This document shows positions 52,684-61,708 of a DNA stretch of 64,000 bases, piece by piece. This DNA comes from Akkermansia muciniphila. GTDB taxonomy: Bacteria; Verrucomicrobiota; Verrucomicrobiia; Opitutales; Opitutaceae. Each line of letters begins with the position of its first letter. The stretch's first letter is position 1. The notes beneath the pieces were generated by a model. It worked only from the letters and a program-made list of their open reading frames with translations, did not search any database and was not told the DNA's origin. Position numbers and translations under genes: made by a program. Location of the stretch: assembly GCA_945888375.1 (NCBI GenBank), contig CAMCZZ010000015.1, forward strand, positions 1 to 64,000. The letters are read 5' to 3'.

Positions 52684-53871
52684 TCACGCCCCGAGGTCGT
52701 GCGCCCGCAAAATCGCCGCCTCGTCCGTCGCCACCGGCGTCGCACTTAAAGGATATTGGAAGGTCCGGCCCTCGTAGTTGCGAAAGACCGCCGCCTCGCC
52801 GTCGAGTTTCTCCAGATACTCGGGATTCATCGGGACCTTCCCGCCGCCACCCGGCGCGTCGATGACATACTGCGGTATCGCGTAGCCGGTGGTGTGCCCG
52901 CGCAGGGCTTGAATGATCTCCAGTCCCTTGCGGACATCGACCTTGAAGTGCGAGCCGCCGGTGATGAGGTCCATCTGGTAGAGGTAGTAGGGCCGCACCC
53001 GCATGCGCAGAAGTCGATGCACCAGGGCCTTCATGACGTCCGCGTCGTCGTTCACTCCGCGCAAGAGCACGGATTGATTTCCCAGCGGCACGCCTGCATA
53101 GCTCAGCCGCTCACAGGCCGCCTTCAACTCGGCCGTCGCCTCGCGCGGGTGATTGACGTGGATACTCATCCAGACCGGCCCGTGTTTTTTAAAAATCTCG
53201 CAAAGCTCCGGCGTGATGCGCTGGGGCAGGAACACCGGGATGCGCGAGCCGATGCGGATGAACTCCACGTGCGGAATCGCGCGCAAACGCCCCAGCAGGT
53301 GGTCGAGCTTGCGGTCGCTCAACAGGAGCGGATCGCCGCCCGAGAGCAGCACGTCACGCACCTCGGGGTGGCTCTCAATGTAGCGTAAACCCTGCTCGTA
53401 TTCGGGATGGAAATTGTAGTCCTGCGCGTTCGAGACCAACCGGCTCCGCGTGCAATATCGACAGTAGGCCGCGCAGCGGTCGGTCACCAAAAACAACACC
53501 CGGTCGGGGTAACGGTGCACCAGACCGGGCACCGGCGAATGCTCATCTTCGCCCAACGAATCCAGCATTTCCTCGGCATGCAGTTGAGTCTCGCCGCTGC
53601 GCGGGATCATCTGGAGGCGGATGGGGCAGTTAGGGTCGTCGCGGTCGATGAGGTTGAAGAAGTAGGGTGTGATCGCGAGGGCCAGCTTCTGGCTGGCAAA
53701 GAGGACACCGGCCCGCTCGTCAGCCGTAAGGGTCATGTAGCGCTCCAGTTCCTCGAGCTTGGTGATGCGGTTCTTGAGCTGCCAAGCCCAGTCGTTCCAG
53801 TCACTCGCGGGCACGTGCTGCCAGAGCCCCTGCCCCTCGAACCAGACGGCGCGATCTTCCGTGTATGCCAT
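52684..53871 (-). CDS. kamA: Lysine 2,3-aminomutase (radical SAM)
   Basis: This 395-aa radical SAM, PLP-dependent enzyme interconverts L-lysine and beta-lysine. The cluster motif is CAAYCRYC (Cys133, Cys137, Cys140). VLLSGGDPLLLSDRKLDHLL and EFIRIGSRIPVFLPQRIT are typical. Both Asp residues that bind the lysine amino group in clostridial KamA are kept (YLYQMD and YVIDAPGGGG), which favours lysine over glutamate. SHFKVDVRKGLEIIQALRGH contains the PLP Lys region. Beta-lysine may serve as osmolyte or for EF-P; no partner gene is adjacent. Confidence 0.92.
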   Translation of the reverse strand: MAYTEDRAVWFEGQGLWQHVPASDWNDWAWQLKNRITKLEELERYMTLTADERAGVLFASQKLALAITPYFFNLIDRDDPNCPIRLQMIPRSGETQLHAEEMLDSLGEDEHSPVPGLVHRYPDRVLFLVTDRCAAYCRYCTRSRLVSNAQDYNFHPEYEQGLRYIESHPEVRDVLLSGGDPLLLSDRKLDHLLGRLRAIPHVEFIRIGSRIPVFLPQRITPELCEIFKKHGPVWMSIHVNHPREATAELKAACERLSYAGVPLGNQSVLLRGVNDDADVMKALVHRLLRMRVRPYYLYQMDLITGGSHFKVDVRKGLEIIQALRGHTTGYAIPQYVIDAPGGGGKVPMNPEYLEKLDGEAAVFRNYEGRTFQYPLSATPVATDEAAILRAHDLGA

Positions 53872-54010
53872 GATTATGTCGGGTCACCGTGCGCACCCCG
53901 CCGCCCCTGTCAAACCGCGCGCACTGGCAGTCGCTTGGCAGACGCAAGCAGGTTTTCTTGCGCTTGCCAAAGCCCCGATCGCCGTCCTTGTGTGCGCCGT
54001 TTAAGTTCCC

Positions 54011-54412
54011 ATGCGTCGCTTCTCCTCCCTCCTTGTGCTCTGCGCCTGGCTCCTTGCCAGCGGCGCGCACTGGGACCTCGCGCAGGGCTTTGGCTGGGCT
54101 CGCATGGTGGTGAGCTACAGCCGCACCATGCCGCTGGAGGACGCCCTTCGCCTCACCTTCTCGCCAGAAAATCTTTGCGGCGTCTGCGAATTCGTGGCCG
54201 AAAACAAAACTCGTTCCTCCGCCGAAGGCTTTGCCTCGAACGCCCCGGCCGCCCCCGAGTCCCCCGAGAAGGGCAAACTGGTCCTCGCGACCGCCCCCGA
54301 GCATTTGTTTGTGTTTGGCTCCGCGACTGCGCCCTCCTGGCCGGCGGAGCTTTTTTTGGCCGACGCCTGCGCCCGTCCGGCACCGCCCACCGAGCCGCCG
54401 CGCGCGGTCTGA
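54011..54412 (+). CDS. Small secreted protein with a Cys-x-x-Cys motif, unknown function
   Basis: This 133-aa protein starts at ATG 54011 with a signal peptide (RRFSSLLVLCAWLLASGAHW). WDLAQGFGWARMVVSYSRTM is followed by PENLCGVCEFVAENK, whose Cys-x-x-Cys could bind metal or a disulfide partner. The remainder is Ala- and Pro-rich. It is the first gene of the exported-protein cluster, on the same strand. I have the impression that such proteins sit near metal genes in related bacteria, but I cannot confirm it here. Confidence 0.65.
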   Translation: MRRFSSLLVLCAWLLASGAHWDLAQGFGWARMVVSYSRTMPLEDALRLTFSPENLCGVCEFVAENKTRSSAEGFASNAPAAPESPEKGKLVLATAPEHLFVFGSATAPSWPAELFLADACARPAPPTEPPRAV

Positions 54413-54613
54413 TCCAAGCTCCCGCAAGCGGCTCACGCGGTTCCCGACATGGGAACCCTCGTGCCGCTTTTTTGGCCCGCGGTGTCCGCGCCGACCCTGC
54501 ATTAGGCCTCCTTCTTGAGCATTGCGGCCCCGCGCCCGATGCGGCGCACCCTTGGATCCTTCGATCCCGGCCAAACCGGCCGTGCATAAGCAAATTAAAC
54601 AACTTCCTTCATC

Positions 54614-55531
54614 ATGAAATCCTCCTTCTTCGTCTCCGCCGCCCTCGCGGCCCTCATCACCGGCGCCACCGCCTCCGCCCACATCGGCTTCAGCGGCACG
54701 CGCAATTTCGACACCCTCGTTCTGGGCGTCCCGGAAACCAGCTCCGATCGCACCGTCGGCGGTGCCTACGGTTGGGCCGACGGCACCGATGCCAACCTCG
54801 GCGACAGCCATCGCCAAACCTACTTCCGGTTTGTGTTGGGCAGCCCCACCGACGTGACCGTCTCCGTCGCCCGCCGTGACGGCACGCAAACCGGCGCGCC
54901 CGGCGTGTTGTTGCCCGGCTTCTCGCTTTACCGCATCGGCACCGGCACCATGCCGGCCAGCACCCACGACGGCGCCGCCGCTTCGATCGCCTACCTCACC
55001 ACCACCTTCGGCACGGCCGGCGTGGCGGAAGCGTTCACCGACTCGAACACCGACACCTTCTGGACCCCGGGCGAAAGTTTCACCGATGCCAACGGCAACG
55101 GCGTCTGGGACTCCGCCGGCCTGGGCAACTCCGGCAAAGAAGGCTCCTTCAACGCCCTCGGCGACTGGCAGATCTACAACGACGCGGGGGCGGTCGGTGA
55201 TTTCCGCTACATCGGTCACGCCGCCGACGGCGGCGCCGGGAACTACGGCCTCGCCTCCGGCATCAACGGCGACGCTCTCGCCGACGGCTTCGTCACCGCC
55301 AGCTTCACCGGTCTCCTGGCCGGGGAATACTTCATCGCCGTGGGCGGCGCCAGCTACGCCGACCAAGCGAACTTCAATAACAGCGGTGAATATGGCACCA
55401 CCGGCGTCACCTTCCCGACCTATGGGATCACCGTCTCCGTGAGCGCCATCCCGGAACCGTCTTCCGCCGTCGTCCTCGCCGGCCTCGGCGCCATCGGTTT
55501 CGCCGCCCTCCGCCGTCGCCGTAGCGTCTAA
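54614..55531 (+). CDS. PEP-CTERM sorted surface protein
   Basis: This 305-aa protein has a signal peptide (KSSFFVSAALAALITGATAS) cleaved before AHIGFSGTRNF. The C-terminus carries the PEP-CTERM signal: IPEPSSAVVLAGLGAIGFAA followed by LRRRRSV. This directs the protein to exosortase processing; the exosortase is not in this window. The body is beta-rich and contains DANGNGVWDSAGLGNS, a calcium-loop-like Asp/Asn pattern. It follows a 201-base gap that probably holds its promoter. The function is unknown. Confidence 0.85.
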   Translation: MKSSFFVSAALAALITGATASAHIGFSGTRNFDTLVLGVPETSSDRTVGGAYGWADGTDANLGDSHRQTYFRFVLGSPTDVTVSVARRDGTQTGAPGVLLPGFSLYRIGTGTMPASTHDGAAASIAYLTTTFGTAGVAEAFTDSNTDTFWTPGESFTDANGNGVWDSAGLGNSGKEGSFNALGDWQIYNDAGAVGDFRYIGHAADGGAGNYGLASGINGDALADGFVTASFTGLLAGEYFIAVGGASYADQANFNNSGEYGTTGVTFPTYGITVSVSAIPEPSSAVVLAGLGAIGFAALRRRRSV

Positions 55532-55555
55532 AAACGACCTCTTCGCCACTGTCCT

Positions 55556-56173
55556 GTGTCCTCGCACCGCGCCTTCACCCTGATCGAGTTGCTCGCGAGC
55601 ATCGCCATCGTCGGCGTGCTCGCGGGTCTGCTCATCCCTGTGACCGGCGCGGTGCGCAACAAGGCCCGCGCCGCGCAATGCCTGAGCAACCTGCGCCAGG
55701 TCGGCGCGGCGTCCTTGCTTTATGTGAACGAACACCGCGGCCGCCTGCCCTCCGTCAGTCATATGCGCTTGGATGGGCTATCCTACTCCTGGACCGAAAC
55801 ACTTCAGCTCTATGTCGGTCCCCATTTTATCGGACGCTGCCCGGCCCGGCCCGAGCATCTCGCCAAAGTGACTTATGGCTGGAACGACCTGCTGGTCACC
55901 CCCGCCGGAGAAGGAGTGCGCTTTGGCGCCTGCCGCACGCCGTCCGCCACCCTGATGCTCGCCGAAATTCCCGACGATTACACCGCCGAACACATCCACT
56001 TCTCCGGCGCGGCGCGCGGCGTCACGCCCGCGTTTTTCCGCTCCAATGTTCGCGTGGATGTCCACGGCTCCACGTCAAACTACCTCTTCGTCGACGGCCA
56101 TGTCGCCCCGCTCGACTGGAACGCCATTCAAGGCCGGCTCGCCACCCCTCAATCGGTTCTGGTCTACCCATGA
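55556..56173 (+). CDS. Type II pseudopilin with H-X9-DG motif
   Basis: This 205-aa protein starts at GTG 55556. It has a class III prepilin leader (SSHRA cut before FTLIELLASIAIVGVLAGLL), with Ala rather than Gly before the cleavage site. It continues as the N-terminal helix with RNKARAAQCLSNLRQVGAAS. The C-terminal VHGSTSNYLFVDGHVAPL holds the H-X9-DG signature, common in Verrucomicrobia and Planctomycetes. Its stop overlaps the next start as ATGA (56170-56173), so the two are translationally coupled. Confidence 0.88.
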   Translation: MSSHRAFTLIELLASIAIVGVLAGLLIPVTGAVRNKARAAQCLSNLRQVGAASLLYVNEHRGRLPSVSHMRLDGLSYSWTETLQLYVGPHFIGRCPARPEHLAKVTYGWNDLLVTPAGEGVRFGACRTPSATLMLAEIPDDYTAEHIHFSGAARGVTPAFFRSNVRVDVHGSTSNYLFVDGHVAPLDWNAIQGRLATPQSVLVYP

Positions 56174-56961
56174 AAACCCGCGCATTTCTCGCCTCCTGCC
56201 GTCGGTTAATGGGCACTTGGATGCCGGCTTTGGGCCTGGCCCTGCTAAGCCCGGTTTTGTCCGCCCACAGCCACGTCGACGTCCAAGCCGGCCCTTCGGG
56301 CCAGCTGGTCCTAGTGGGAGCAACCAAGGAGACGATGCTTTACGTTCCGCCCGGCGAGCCCTTCACGCTCTACGCCCCCCGGTTCCCCGGCGGCTACTAC
56401 GCCACCGAGCTCACCTTTTCCTCCGAAGACCCGCTGACCCCGAACGCGCTTCCGCGCATCCAAATAATTTCCGTTTCCGGCCCCGCCGGGGCGACCTTCG
56501 CCTTTTGGGAAGCGGGAGCGACCACGCCGACCTGGACCTGCGCCACGGGCTGGAACGCGAGCGGCGGCGATTATCCCGAGTTTATCACCTACGAAGACGC
56601 CAGCGGCGTGGGCCACATCCACGGCCGTCTTTTCACCGCCACCCATCCGGGCACTTACACGGTCGCCTTCCGCGCCATCGACGGCACGGCGTCCTCCCCC
56701 CGCGCCGCGAGCGCACCCTACGTCGCCACCATCGAGGTTCTCGCCACGCCGCCGCTCTCGATTCGTGCCGAAGGCGGCTCCGCCCGGCTCGCCTTCGTCA
56801 GCCGTCCCGACCTGAGCTACGATCTCCAGGCCTCCGCCACCCTCGCCGCCGACGACTGGACGACCATCGGGTTCGCCAGCGGCACCGGGTCGGTCATCGA
56901 ATTCACCGATCCCCTCGCGGACCGCCCCCGCGTATTCTACCGCCTCGTCGAGTATCGCTAA
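56170..56961 (+). CDS. Exported His-rich protein of a metal-linked cluster
   Basis: This 263-aa protein has a signal peptide ending near PVLSAHSHVDVQAG. The body is a beta-sandwich with YAPRFPGGYYATELTFSSED and the stretch GVGHIHGRLFTATHPGTYTV. That stretch resembles the H-x-H..W-x-F-like surface-anchored domain found near metal uptake genes in Gram-positive bacteria. The C-terminal part (YDLQASATLAADDWTTIGFA) is a common Verrucomicrobia sandwich. It is translationally coupled to the pseudopilin and precedes the TonB receptor by 41 bases. Metal binding is inferred, not shown. Confidence 0.65.
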   Translation: MKTRAFLASCRRLMGTWMPALGLALLSPVLSAHSHVDVQAGPSGQLVLVGATKETMLYVPPGEPFTLYAPRFPGGYYATELTFSSEDPLTPNALPRIQIISVSGPAGATFAFWEAGATTPTWTCATGWNASGGDYPEFITYEDASGVGHIHGRLFTATHPGTYTVAFRAIDGTASSPRAASAPYVATIEVLATPPLSIRAEGGSARLAFVSRPDLSYDLQASATLAADDWTTIGFASGTGSVIEFTDPLADRPRVFYRLVEYR

Positions 56962-57002
56962 TCCGATCCGCGCCGCAATCCTTGCCCAAATCCCCGTCCG
57001 CC

Positions 57003-59054
57003 GTGAAAAACTACCGACATCCGCGCCGATTCCTCGCCGCCGCCCTACTGCCCGTCGGCCTCTCCGCCCACCCCGCCGCGCCGGCCGATCTCGAAGCGCT
57101 TGAGACCCTCGACCCGGTCGTCGTCTACGGTCGCTCGCTCGACCTCGTCGGCGAGGCCGGCACCTCCTCGCAGGGCCGCGTCGGCGCCGCCGAGCTCGCC
57201 CAACGCCCCTTCCTCCGCCGCGGCGAGCTACTCGAGGTCGTCCCCGGCCTCGTCGTCACCCAGCACTCCGGCAGCGGCAAGGCCAACCAGTATTTCCTGC
57301 GCGGCTTCAACCTCGACCACGGCACCGATTTCGCCGTCTCGGTCGACGGCATGCCGGCGAACGCCCGCTCCCACGCCCACGGCCAGGGCTACGCCGACAC
57401 CAATTTTCTCATCCCCGAGCTGATCGATCACGTCGATTACCAGAAGGGCGCCTTCGCCGCCGAAAACGGCGATTTCTCCGCCGCCGGCGCCGCCCAGTTT
57501 TCCCTCGTCCGCGTCCTGCCCCAAGGCTTCGCCAAAATCGAACTCGGCGAGGACAATTACACCCGCGCCGTCGTGGCCGAAACCTTCCGCCAACCGGCCG
57601 GCTCCACCGCCGCCACCACCGTCGCCGCCGAGGCCGGCTACGCCGACGGTCCCTGGGAAAAACCCGAAGCCTCCCGCCGCCTGAACGCTTTCGCCCGCCA
57701 CGTCTGGGAGGCCGGCCCGAGCGACTACGCCTTGACCGCCCTGGCTTACGACGGCCGCTGGAACTCCTCCGACCAGATCCCGCTTCGCGCCGTCGAGGCC
57801 GGGGACCTCGGCCGCTACGGCAACCTCGACTCGTCCGACGGCGGCGAAAGCCGCCGCGCCAGCCTGTCCTTCGACCGCGTGACCCGCCAGCCCGACGCCA
57901 CCACCCTGCTCAACGCCTACGTCGTCGGCAGCGAACTCGATCTGTATTCCAATTTCACCTACTTCCTCGACGACCCGGTGAACGGCGACCAGTTCAACCA
58001 GCGCGAGGACCGCGTGCTCCTCGGCGGCTCCGCCAGCCGCACCTGGGACGGAACGCTCGCGGGCCGCACTCTATTGACCAGCGTCGGGCTGCAACTGCGC
58101 CAGGATTTCATCGACGTCGGCCTGCATCGCACCGTCGACCGCCGCCGCCTCGCCACCGTGCGCCGCGACGACGTCCGCGAAGGCAGCGCCGGACTCTTCG
58201 CCGAGAGCACGCTGGCCGTGGCCTCCTGGCTGCGCGCCACCGGCGGCGCGCGCGGCGATTTCTACGTCTTCGACGTCGAGGGCCGCGACCCGGTCAACTC
58301 CGGCACCGAGACCGCCGGCATATTCAGCCCCAAGCTGGGCCTCGTCGCCGGCCCTTGGGCGAAGACCGAGCTCTACGCCAACGCCGGACTCGGCTTCCAC
58401 AGCAACGACGCCCGCGGCGTAACCGACCCGGTCGATCCCGCCACGCCGCTCGTCCGGGCGAAAAACGCCGAGCTCGGCGTGCGCACCTCCGCCCTGCCCG
58501 GATTGGTGAGCACCGTGTCGGTCTGGCGGCTCGATTTCGATTCCGAGCTCGCCTACGTCGGCGACGCCGGCGCGACCGAGGCCGGCGACCCGACGCGGCG
58601 TTATGGCGTCGAGTTCGCCAATTTTTACCGCGCCACGTCCTGGCTGGCCTTCGACACCGACGTTGCCTTCACCCGCGCCCGCTACACCGGCAACCCGCCC
58701 GGCGGCGACCGCATCGCGAATTCCATCTCAGCCGTCACCACCGCCGGTGTGATCCTGAACTTCGAGTCCGGCTGGTCCGGCAGCCTGCGCGCCCGCTACT
58801 TCGGTCCGCAGCCGTTGAACGAGGACGCTTCGATCACCGCCCCCGAGTCGCTCACGTTCAACGCCCGCCTCGCCCGCCGCCTCGGCGACTGGGAACTCGC
58901 GCTCGACCTGCTCAACGTCTTCGACCGCGACAACTACGACATCGCCTACGCCTACGAGTCCCGCCTCGCGACCGAGGCGGCGCCGGTCCTCGACACCCAT
59001 TTCCACCCCGCCGAACCGCGCACCGTGCGCGCCAGCGCCACCTACCGTTTTTAA
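57003..59054 (+). CDS. TonB-dependent outer-membrane receptor
   Basis: This 683-aa protein starts at GTG 57003 with a signal peptide (RRFLAAALLPVGLSAHPAAP). The plug domain shows LETLDPVVVYGRSLDLVGEA, the TonB box region, then VVPGLVVTQHSGSGKANQYF and LRGFNLDHGTDFAVSVDGMP. YADTNFLIPELIDHVDYQKG follows. The C-terminal barrel ends FHPAEPRTVRASATYRF with the terminal Phe expected of outer-membrane proteins. It should import a chelated nutrient with TonB-ExbBD energy. The ligand cannot be told; the neighbouring CusF-like gene suggests copper or another metal. Confidence 0.93.
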   Translation: MKNYRHPRRFLAAALLPVGLSAHPAAPADLEALETLDPVVVYGRSLDLVGEAGTSSQGRVGAAELAQRPFLRRGELLEVVPGLVVTQHSGSGKANQYFLRGFNLDHGTDFAVSVDGMPANARSHAHGQGYADTNFLIPELIDHVDYQKGAFAAENGDFSAAGAAQFSLVRVLPQGFAKIELGEDNYTRAVVAETFRQPAGSTAATTVAAEAGYADGPWEKPEASRRLNAFARHVWEAGPSDYALTALAYDGRWNSSDQIPLRAVEAGDLGRYGNLDSSDGGESRRASLSFDRVTRQPDATTLLNAYVVGSELDLYSNFTYFLDDPVNGDQFNQREDRVLLGGSASRTWDGTLAGRTLLTSVGLQLRQDFIDVGLHRTVDRRRLATVRRDDVREGSAGLFAESTLAVASWLRATGGARGDFYVFDVEGRDPVNSGTETAGIFSPKLGLVAGPWAKTELYANAGLGFHSNDARGVTDPVDPATPLVRAKNAELGVRTSALPGLVSTVSVWRLDFDSELAYVGDAGATEAGDPTRRYGVEFANFYRATSWLAFDTDVAFTRARYTGNPPGGDRIANSISAVTTAGVILNFESGWSGSLRARYFGPQPLNEDASITAPESLTFNARLARRLGDWELALDLLNVFDRDNYDIAYAYESRLATEAAPVLDTHFHPAEPRTVRASATYRF

Positions 59055-59094
59055 CCCGTTTGCCCCGTCGCCCATTTCGCCCATCCTTCACCAT

Positions 59095-59445
59095 ATGAAA
59101 CACCGCCGCGCCGCCATCGCCGCCCTGCTCGTGGCCCTTTCCATCGCCGGCCACGCCGACGACGCCTGCCCGGCCTGCCTCGCGCCCAAGCTCCCCGCCG
59201 CCGAGACCGCCCCCGAGGCCGGCCACCCGTTGCGCGGCGTGGTCGTGGCCGTCCTGCCCGAAAAATCCGCCCTGCTGGTCAAGCACGAGGAAATCCCAGG
59301 AGTAATGTCCGCCATGACGATGCTCCTGAAGGTCGACGCCCCCACCCTCGCCGCCGCGAAAAAAGACCAGGCGATCACCGCCACGCTGGTCAAAAAATCC
59401 GATGGCTGGTGGCTCGAATCCGTCCAAACTTCCCCGGCCCAATAG
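59095..59445 (+). CDS. CusF-like periplasmic copper-binding protein
   Basis: This 116-aa protein has a signal peptide (HRRAAIAALLVALSIAGHAD), a short segment with CPACLAPK, then a CusF-like domain. The latter reads HPLRGVVVAVLPEKSALLVK, HEEIPGVMSAMTMLLKVD and GWWLESVQTS. In CusF the motif His, Met, Met and Trp binds Cu(I) or Ag(I); His, two Met and Trp are present here. It follows the TonB receptor by 40 bases and is the last gene of the cluster. It converges with modA. Confidence 0.85.
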   Translation: MKHRRAAIAALLVALSIAGHADDACPACLAPKLPAAETAPEAGHPLRGVVVAVLPEKSALLVKHEEIPGVMSAMTMLLKVDAPTLAAAKKDQAITATLVKKSDGWWLESVQTSPAQ

Positions 59446-59454
59446 CCACAGGCT

Positions 59455-60228
59455 CTACTCGGCGGACAAAAAGCCGAAACGCGCGAACACCGCCCGCGCC
59501 TCGGGCGTCGCCAGATGCGCGACGAAGCGGCGCGCCGCCTCGGGTGCAGGTCCGTCCTTCACCAACGCCACCGGATAGAGGATTCGCGGGCCCTCGGCCG
59601 CCGGCACCTCGTGGACGATGCGCACGTCCTTTGAGATCAGTGCGTCGGTCTTGTAGACGATGCCCGCATCGGCATCGCCCGCCGCCACGGCCGCCAGCGC
59701 CGCGCGCACGTTCCCGGTTGCGACGACTTTGGCTGCGACGCCTTCCCATAGCCCGGCCTGGGTCAAAAACTCCCGGGCGTAGATGCCCGCCGGCACGGTG
59801 GAAGTCTCGGCGAGAGCAAGCCGGCGCACCGCCGGGCCAGCCAAATCCCTAGGCTTAAAAATTACCGCCCCCTCGTGGGCATTGACGATCAGGACGAGGG
59901 CATTCGAGAGCAGATTGCACCGCGTAGGCGGGACAATGCAGCCAGCCCGGGTCAGTTCGTCCATCTTCGCGGCATCCGCTGAGAAAAATACATCCGCCGG
60001 GGCGCCCGCTGCGATCTGCCGTGCCAGCGTGCTGGAGGCGCCTAGATTGAACAGAATGCGATCCCCGCTGGCAGGTTCGTAAACCTTCACCACAGCCGCG
60101 AGCGCTTCAGTCAAACTGGCGGCAGCAAAAACGGTTACTGCTTCCGCGCGCGTTGTTGCCGGGCAAAAGAAACTGGCGGCGAGGCAAGCCCAGCCGAGTC
60201 GCACAAAGGGTCTCATGGCTGCTCGCAT
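59455..60228 (-). CDS. modA: Molybdate-binding protein ModA
   Basis: This 257-aa protein has a signal peptide ending near PATTRAEA. VTVFAAASLTEALAAVVKVY is the ModA signature, followed by FNLGASSTLARQIAAGAPAD and VFFSADAAKMDELTRAG. VATGNVRAALAAVAAGDADAG and IVYKTDALISKDVRIVHEVP are the C-terminal lobe. It would deliver molybdate or tungstate to a ModBC transporter, but no modB or modC is in this window. Start ATG 60228 or 60216. It faces the CusF-like gene with a 9-base gap. Confidence 0.92.
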   Translation of the reverse strand: MRAAMRPFVRLGWACLAASFFCPATTRAEAVTVFAAASLTEALAAVVKVYEPASGDRILFNLGASSTLARQIAAGAPADVFFSADAAKMDELTRAGCIVPPTRCNLLSNALVLIVNAHEGAVIFKPRDLAGPAVRRLALAETSTVPAGIYAREFLTQAGLWEGVAAKVVATGNVRAALAAVAAGDADAGIVYKTDALISKDVRIVHEVPAAEGPRILYPVALVKDGPAPEAARRFVAHLATPEARAVFARFGFLSAE

Positions 60229-60270
60229 CCCGGGGCCGTCCGGGCATTGCCATCAATCAATGCGCCGCAC

Positions 60271-61608
60271 CTAGGCGGCATCCTTGTGCTGCGAAAGAGG
60301 TGTCGCCGTTTTTTTCGCGTCATTGCGACGGCGAAAGCGGGGCTTTCTCACACCGGCGACCGCGGCGCCATCGATGATGACCTCGCAGACATCCTCGCGG
60401 TTCGGCAGTTCATACATGACCTCGAGCATGATCTGCTCCAGAATGGCCCGAAGGGCGCGCGCGCCGGTTTTGAGCTGGATGGCCTTGAGCGCCACCGCAT
60501 TCAGGGCCTCGGGCGTGAAGCGGAGGACGATACCGTCCATCGCGAAAAGCTTGGAGTATTGTTTTACCAAGGAGTTCTTGGTTTCGGACAATACCTTCTC
60601 CAAGTCGGCCAGCTTCAGCGGAGCGAGCACGGAAACCACCGGCAGGCGTCCGATAAATTCGGGGATCATGCCGAAACGCACCAAATCCTCCGGCGCGAGC
60701 GACCGCATGAGCATCTCGGCGGCCTCATCCGAACCTTCGGGTGCTGCCTGACGGGACTGGCCGGGGGCATGCGCAATAAAGCCGATACCGCGGGCGCCTA
60801 GGCGCCGTTGCACGATCGCATCCAGCCCTACGAAAGCCCCGCCGCAGATGAACAAAATATTGTGGGTATTCACCTGCACCAGCTCCTGGTTGGGATGCTT
60901 GCGCCCGCCCTGCGGGGGGACGTTGCAGACCGTCCCTTCCAGGATCTTCAAAAGGGCCTGTTGCACGCCCTCTCCGGATACATCGCGAGTGATCGAGACG
61001 TTCTCGGTCTTGCGCCCGATTTTATCGATTTCGTCGATATAAACGATGCCACACTCGGCCCGCTTCACATCAAAGTTGGCATTCTGGAGCAAACGCACGA
61101 CCACGTTCTCAACGTCATCACCCACGTAGCCGGCCTCGGTAAGAGTCGTCGCATCGGCGATGGCAAAAGGCACATCGAGGATGCGGGCCAGCGTGCGGGC
61201 GAGCAGGGTCTTGCCTGAGCCAGTGGGACCGGCGAGGAGGATATTGCTTTTCTCGACCTCCACACCGTTGAACTCGGCAGAAAGGGCTCCGGCTCCCTTT
61301 TCACCAACGTCAGCCATAAAGCTGAGCCGCTTGTAATGGTTATAGACCGCGACCGAGAGCACCTTCTTGGCGTGGTCCTGACCAATCACGTGCTCATCGA
61401 GCGTGCTCTTGATCTCCGACGGCTTGAGCATACGAAACGCCGGTCGACGATCCGCCGCCGGCGCCGCCAGCTCACGGTCGATGATCGTTTTGCAAACGTT
61501 TACGCATGAATCGCAAATATACACGCCCGGCCCCGCGATGATCTTGCGGACCTCCTGCTGCGGCTTGCCGCAAAAAGAACAGAGATTAACGCGTGTTGCC
61601 TTTGCCAT
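60271..61608 (-). CDS. clpX: ATP-dependent Clp protease ATP-binding subunit ClpX
   Basis: This 445-aa AAA+ unfoldase has an N-terminal zinc-binding domain ([11 protein letters not shown] and [10 protein letters not shown], four Cys). The AAA module has [33 protein letters not shown] and the ClpP-binding region near [30 protein letters not shown] contains the RFG-like sensor part. Length is slightly above E. coli ClpX, with a basic C-terminal tail. No clpP or tig lies next to it. It follows the HDOD gene on the same strand. Confidence 0.96.
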   Translation of the reverse strand: MAKATRVNLCSFCGKPQQEVRKIIAGPGVYICDSCVNVCKTIIDRELAAPAADRRPAFRMLKPSEIKSTLDEHVIGQDHAKKVLSVAVYNHYKRLSFMADVGEKGAGALSAEFNGVEVEKSNILLAGPTGSGKTLLARTLARILDVPFAIADATTLTEAGYVGDDVENVVVRLLQNANFDVKRAECGIVYIDEIDKIGRKTENVSITRDVSGEGVQQALLKILEGTVCNVPPQGGRKHPNQELVQVNTHNILFICGGAFVGLDAIVQRRLGARGIGFIAHAPGQSRQAAPEGSDEAAEMLMRSLAPEDLVRFGMIPEFIGRLPVVSVLAPLKLADLEKVLSETKNSLVKQYSKLFAMDGIVLRFTPEALNAVALKAIQLKTGARALRAILEQIMLEVMYELPNREDVCEVIIDGAAVAGVRKPRFRRRNDAKKTATPLSQHKDAA

Positions 61609-61708
61609 TTGAGATCAGTGAAGGGAGGGAAAGGTCCTTGGAAAGCTCGAAAAACAAGCAGCTTCTAAACTTGGGCGCAGCGTTTTGATCGATGCCGGGG
61701 CGTGTCGC

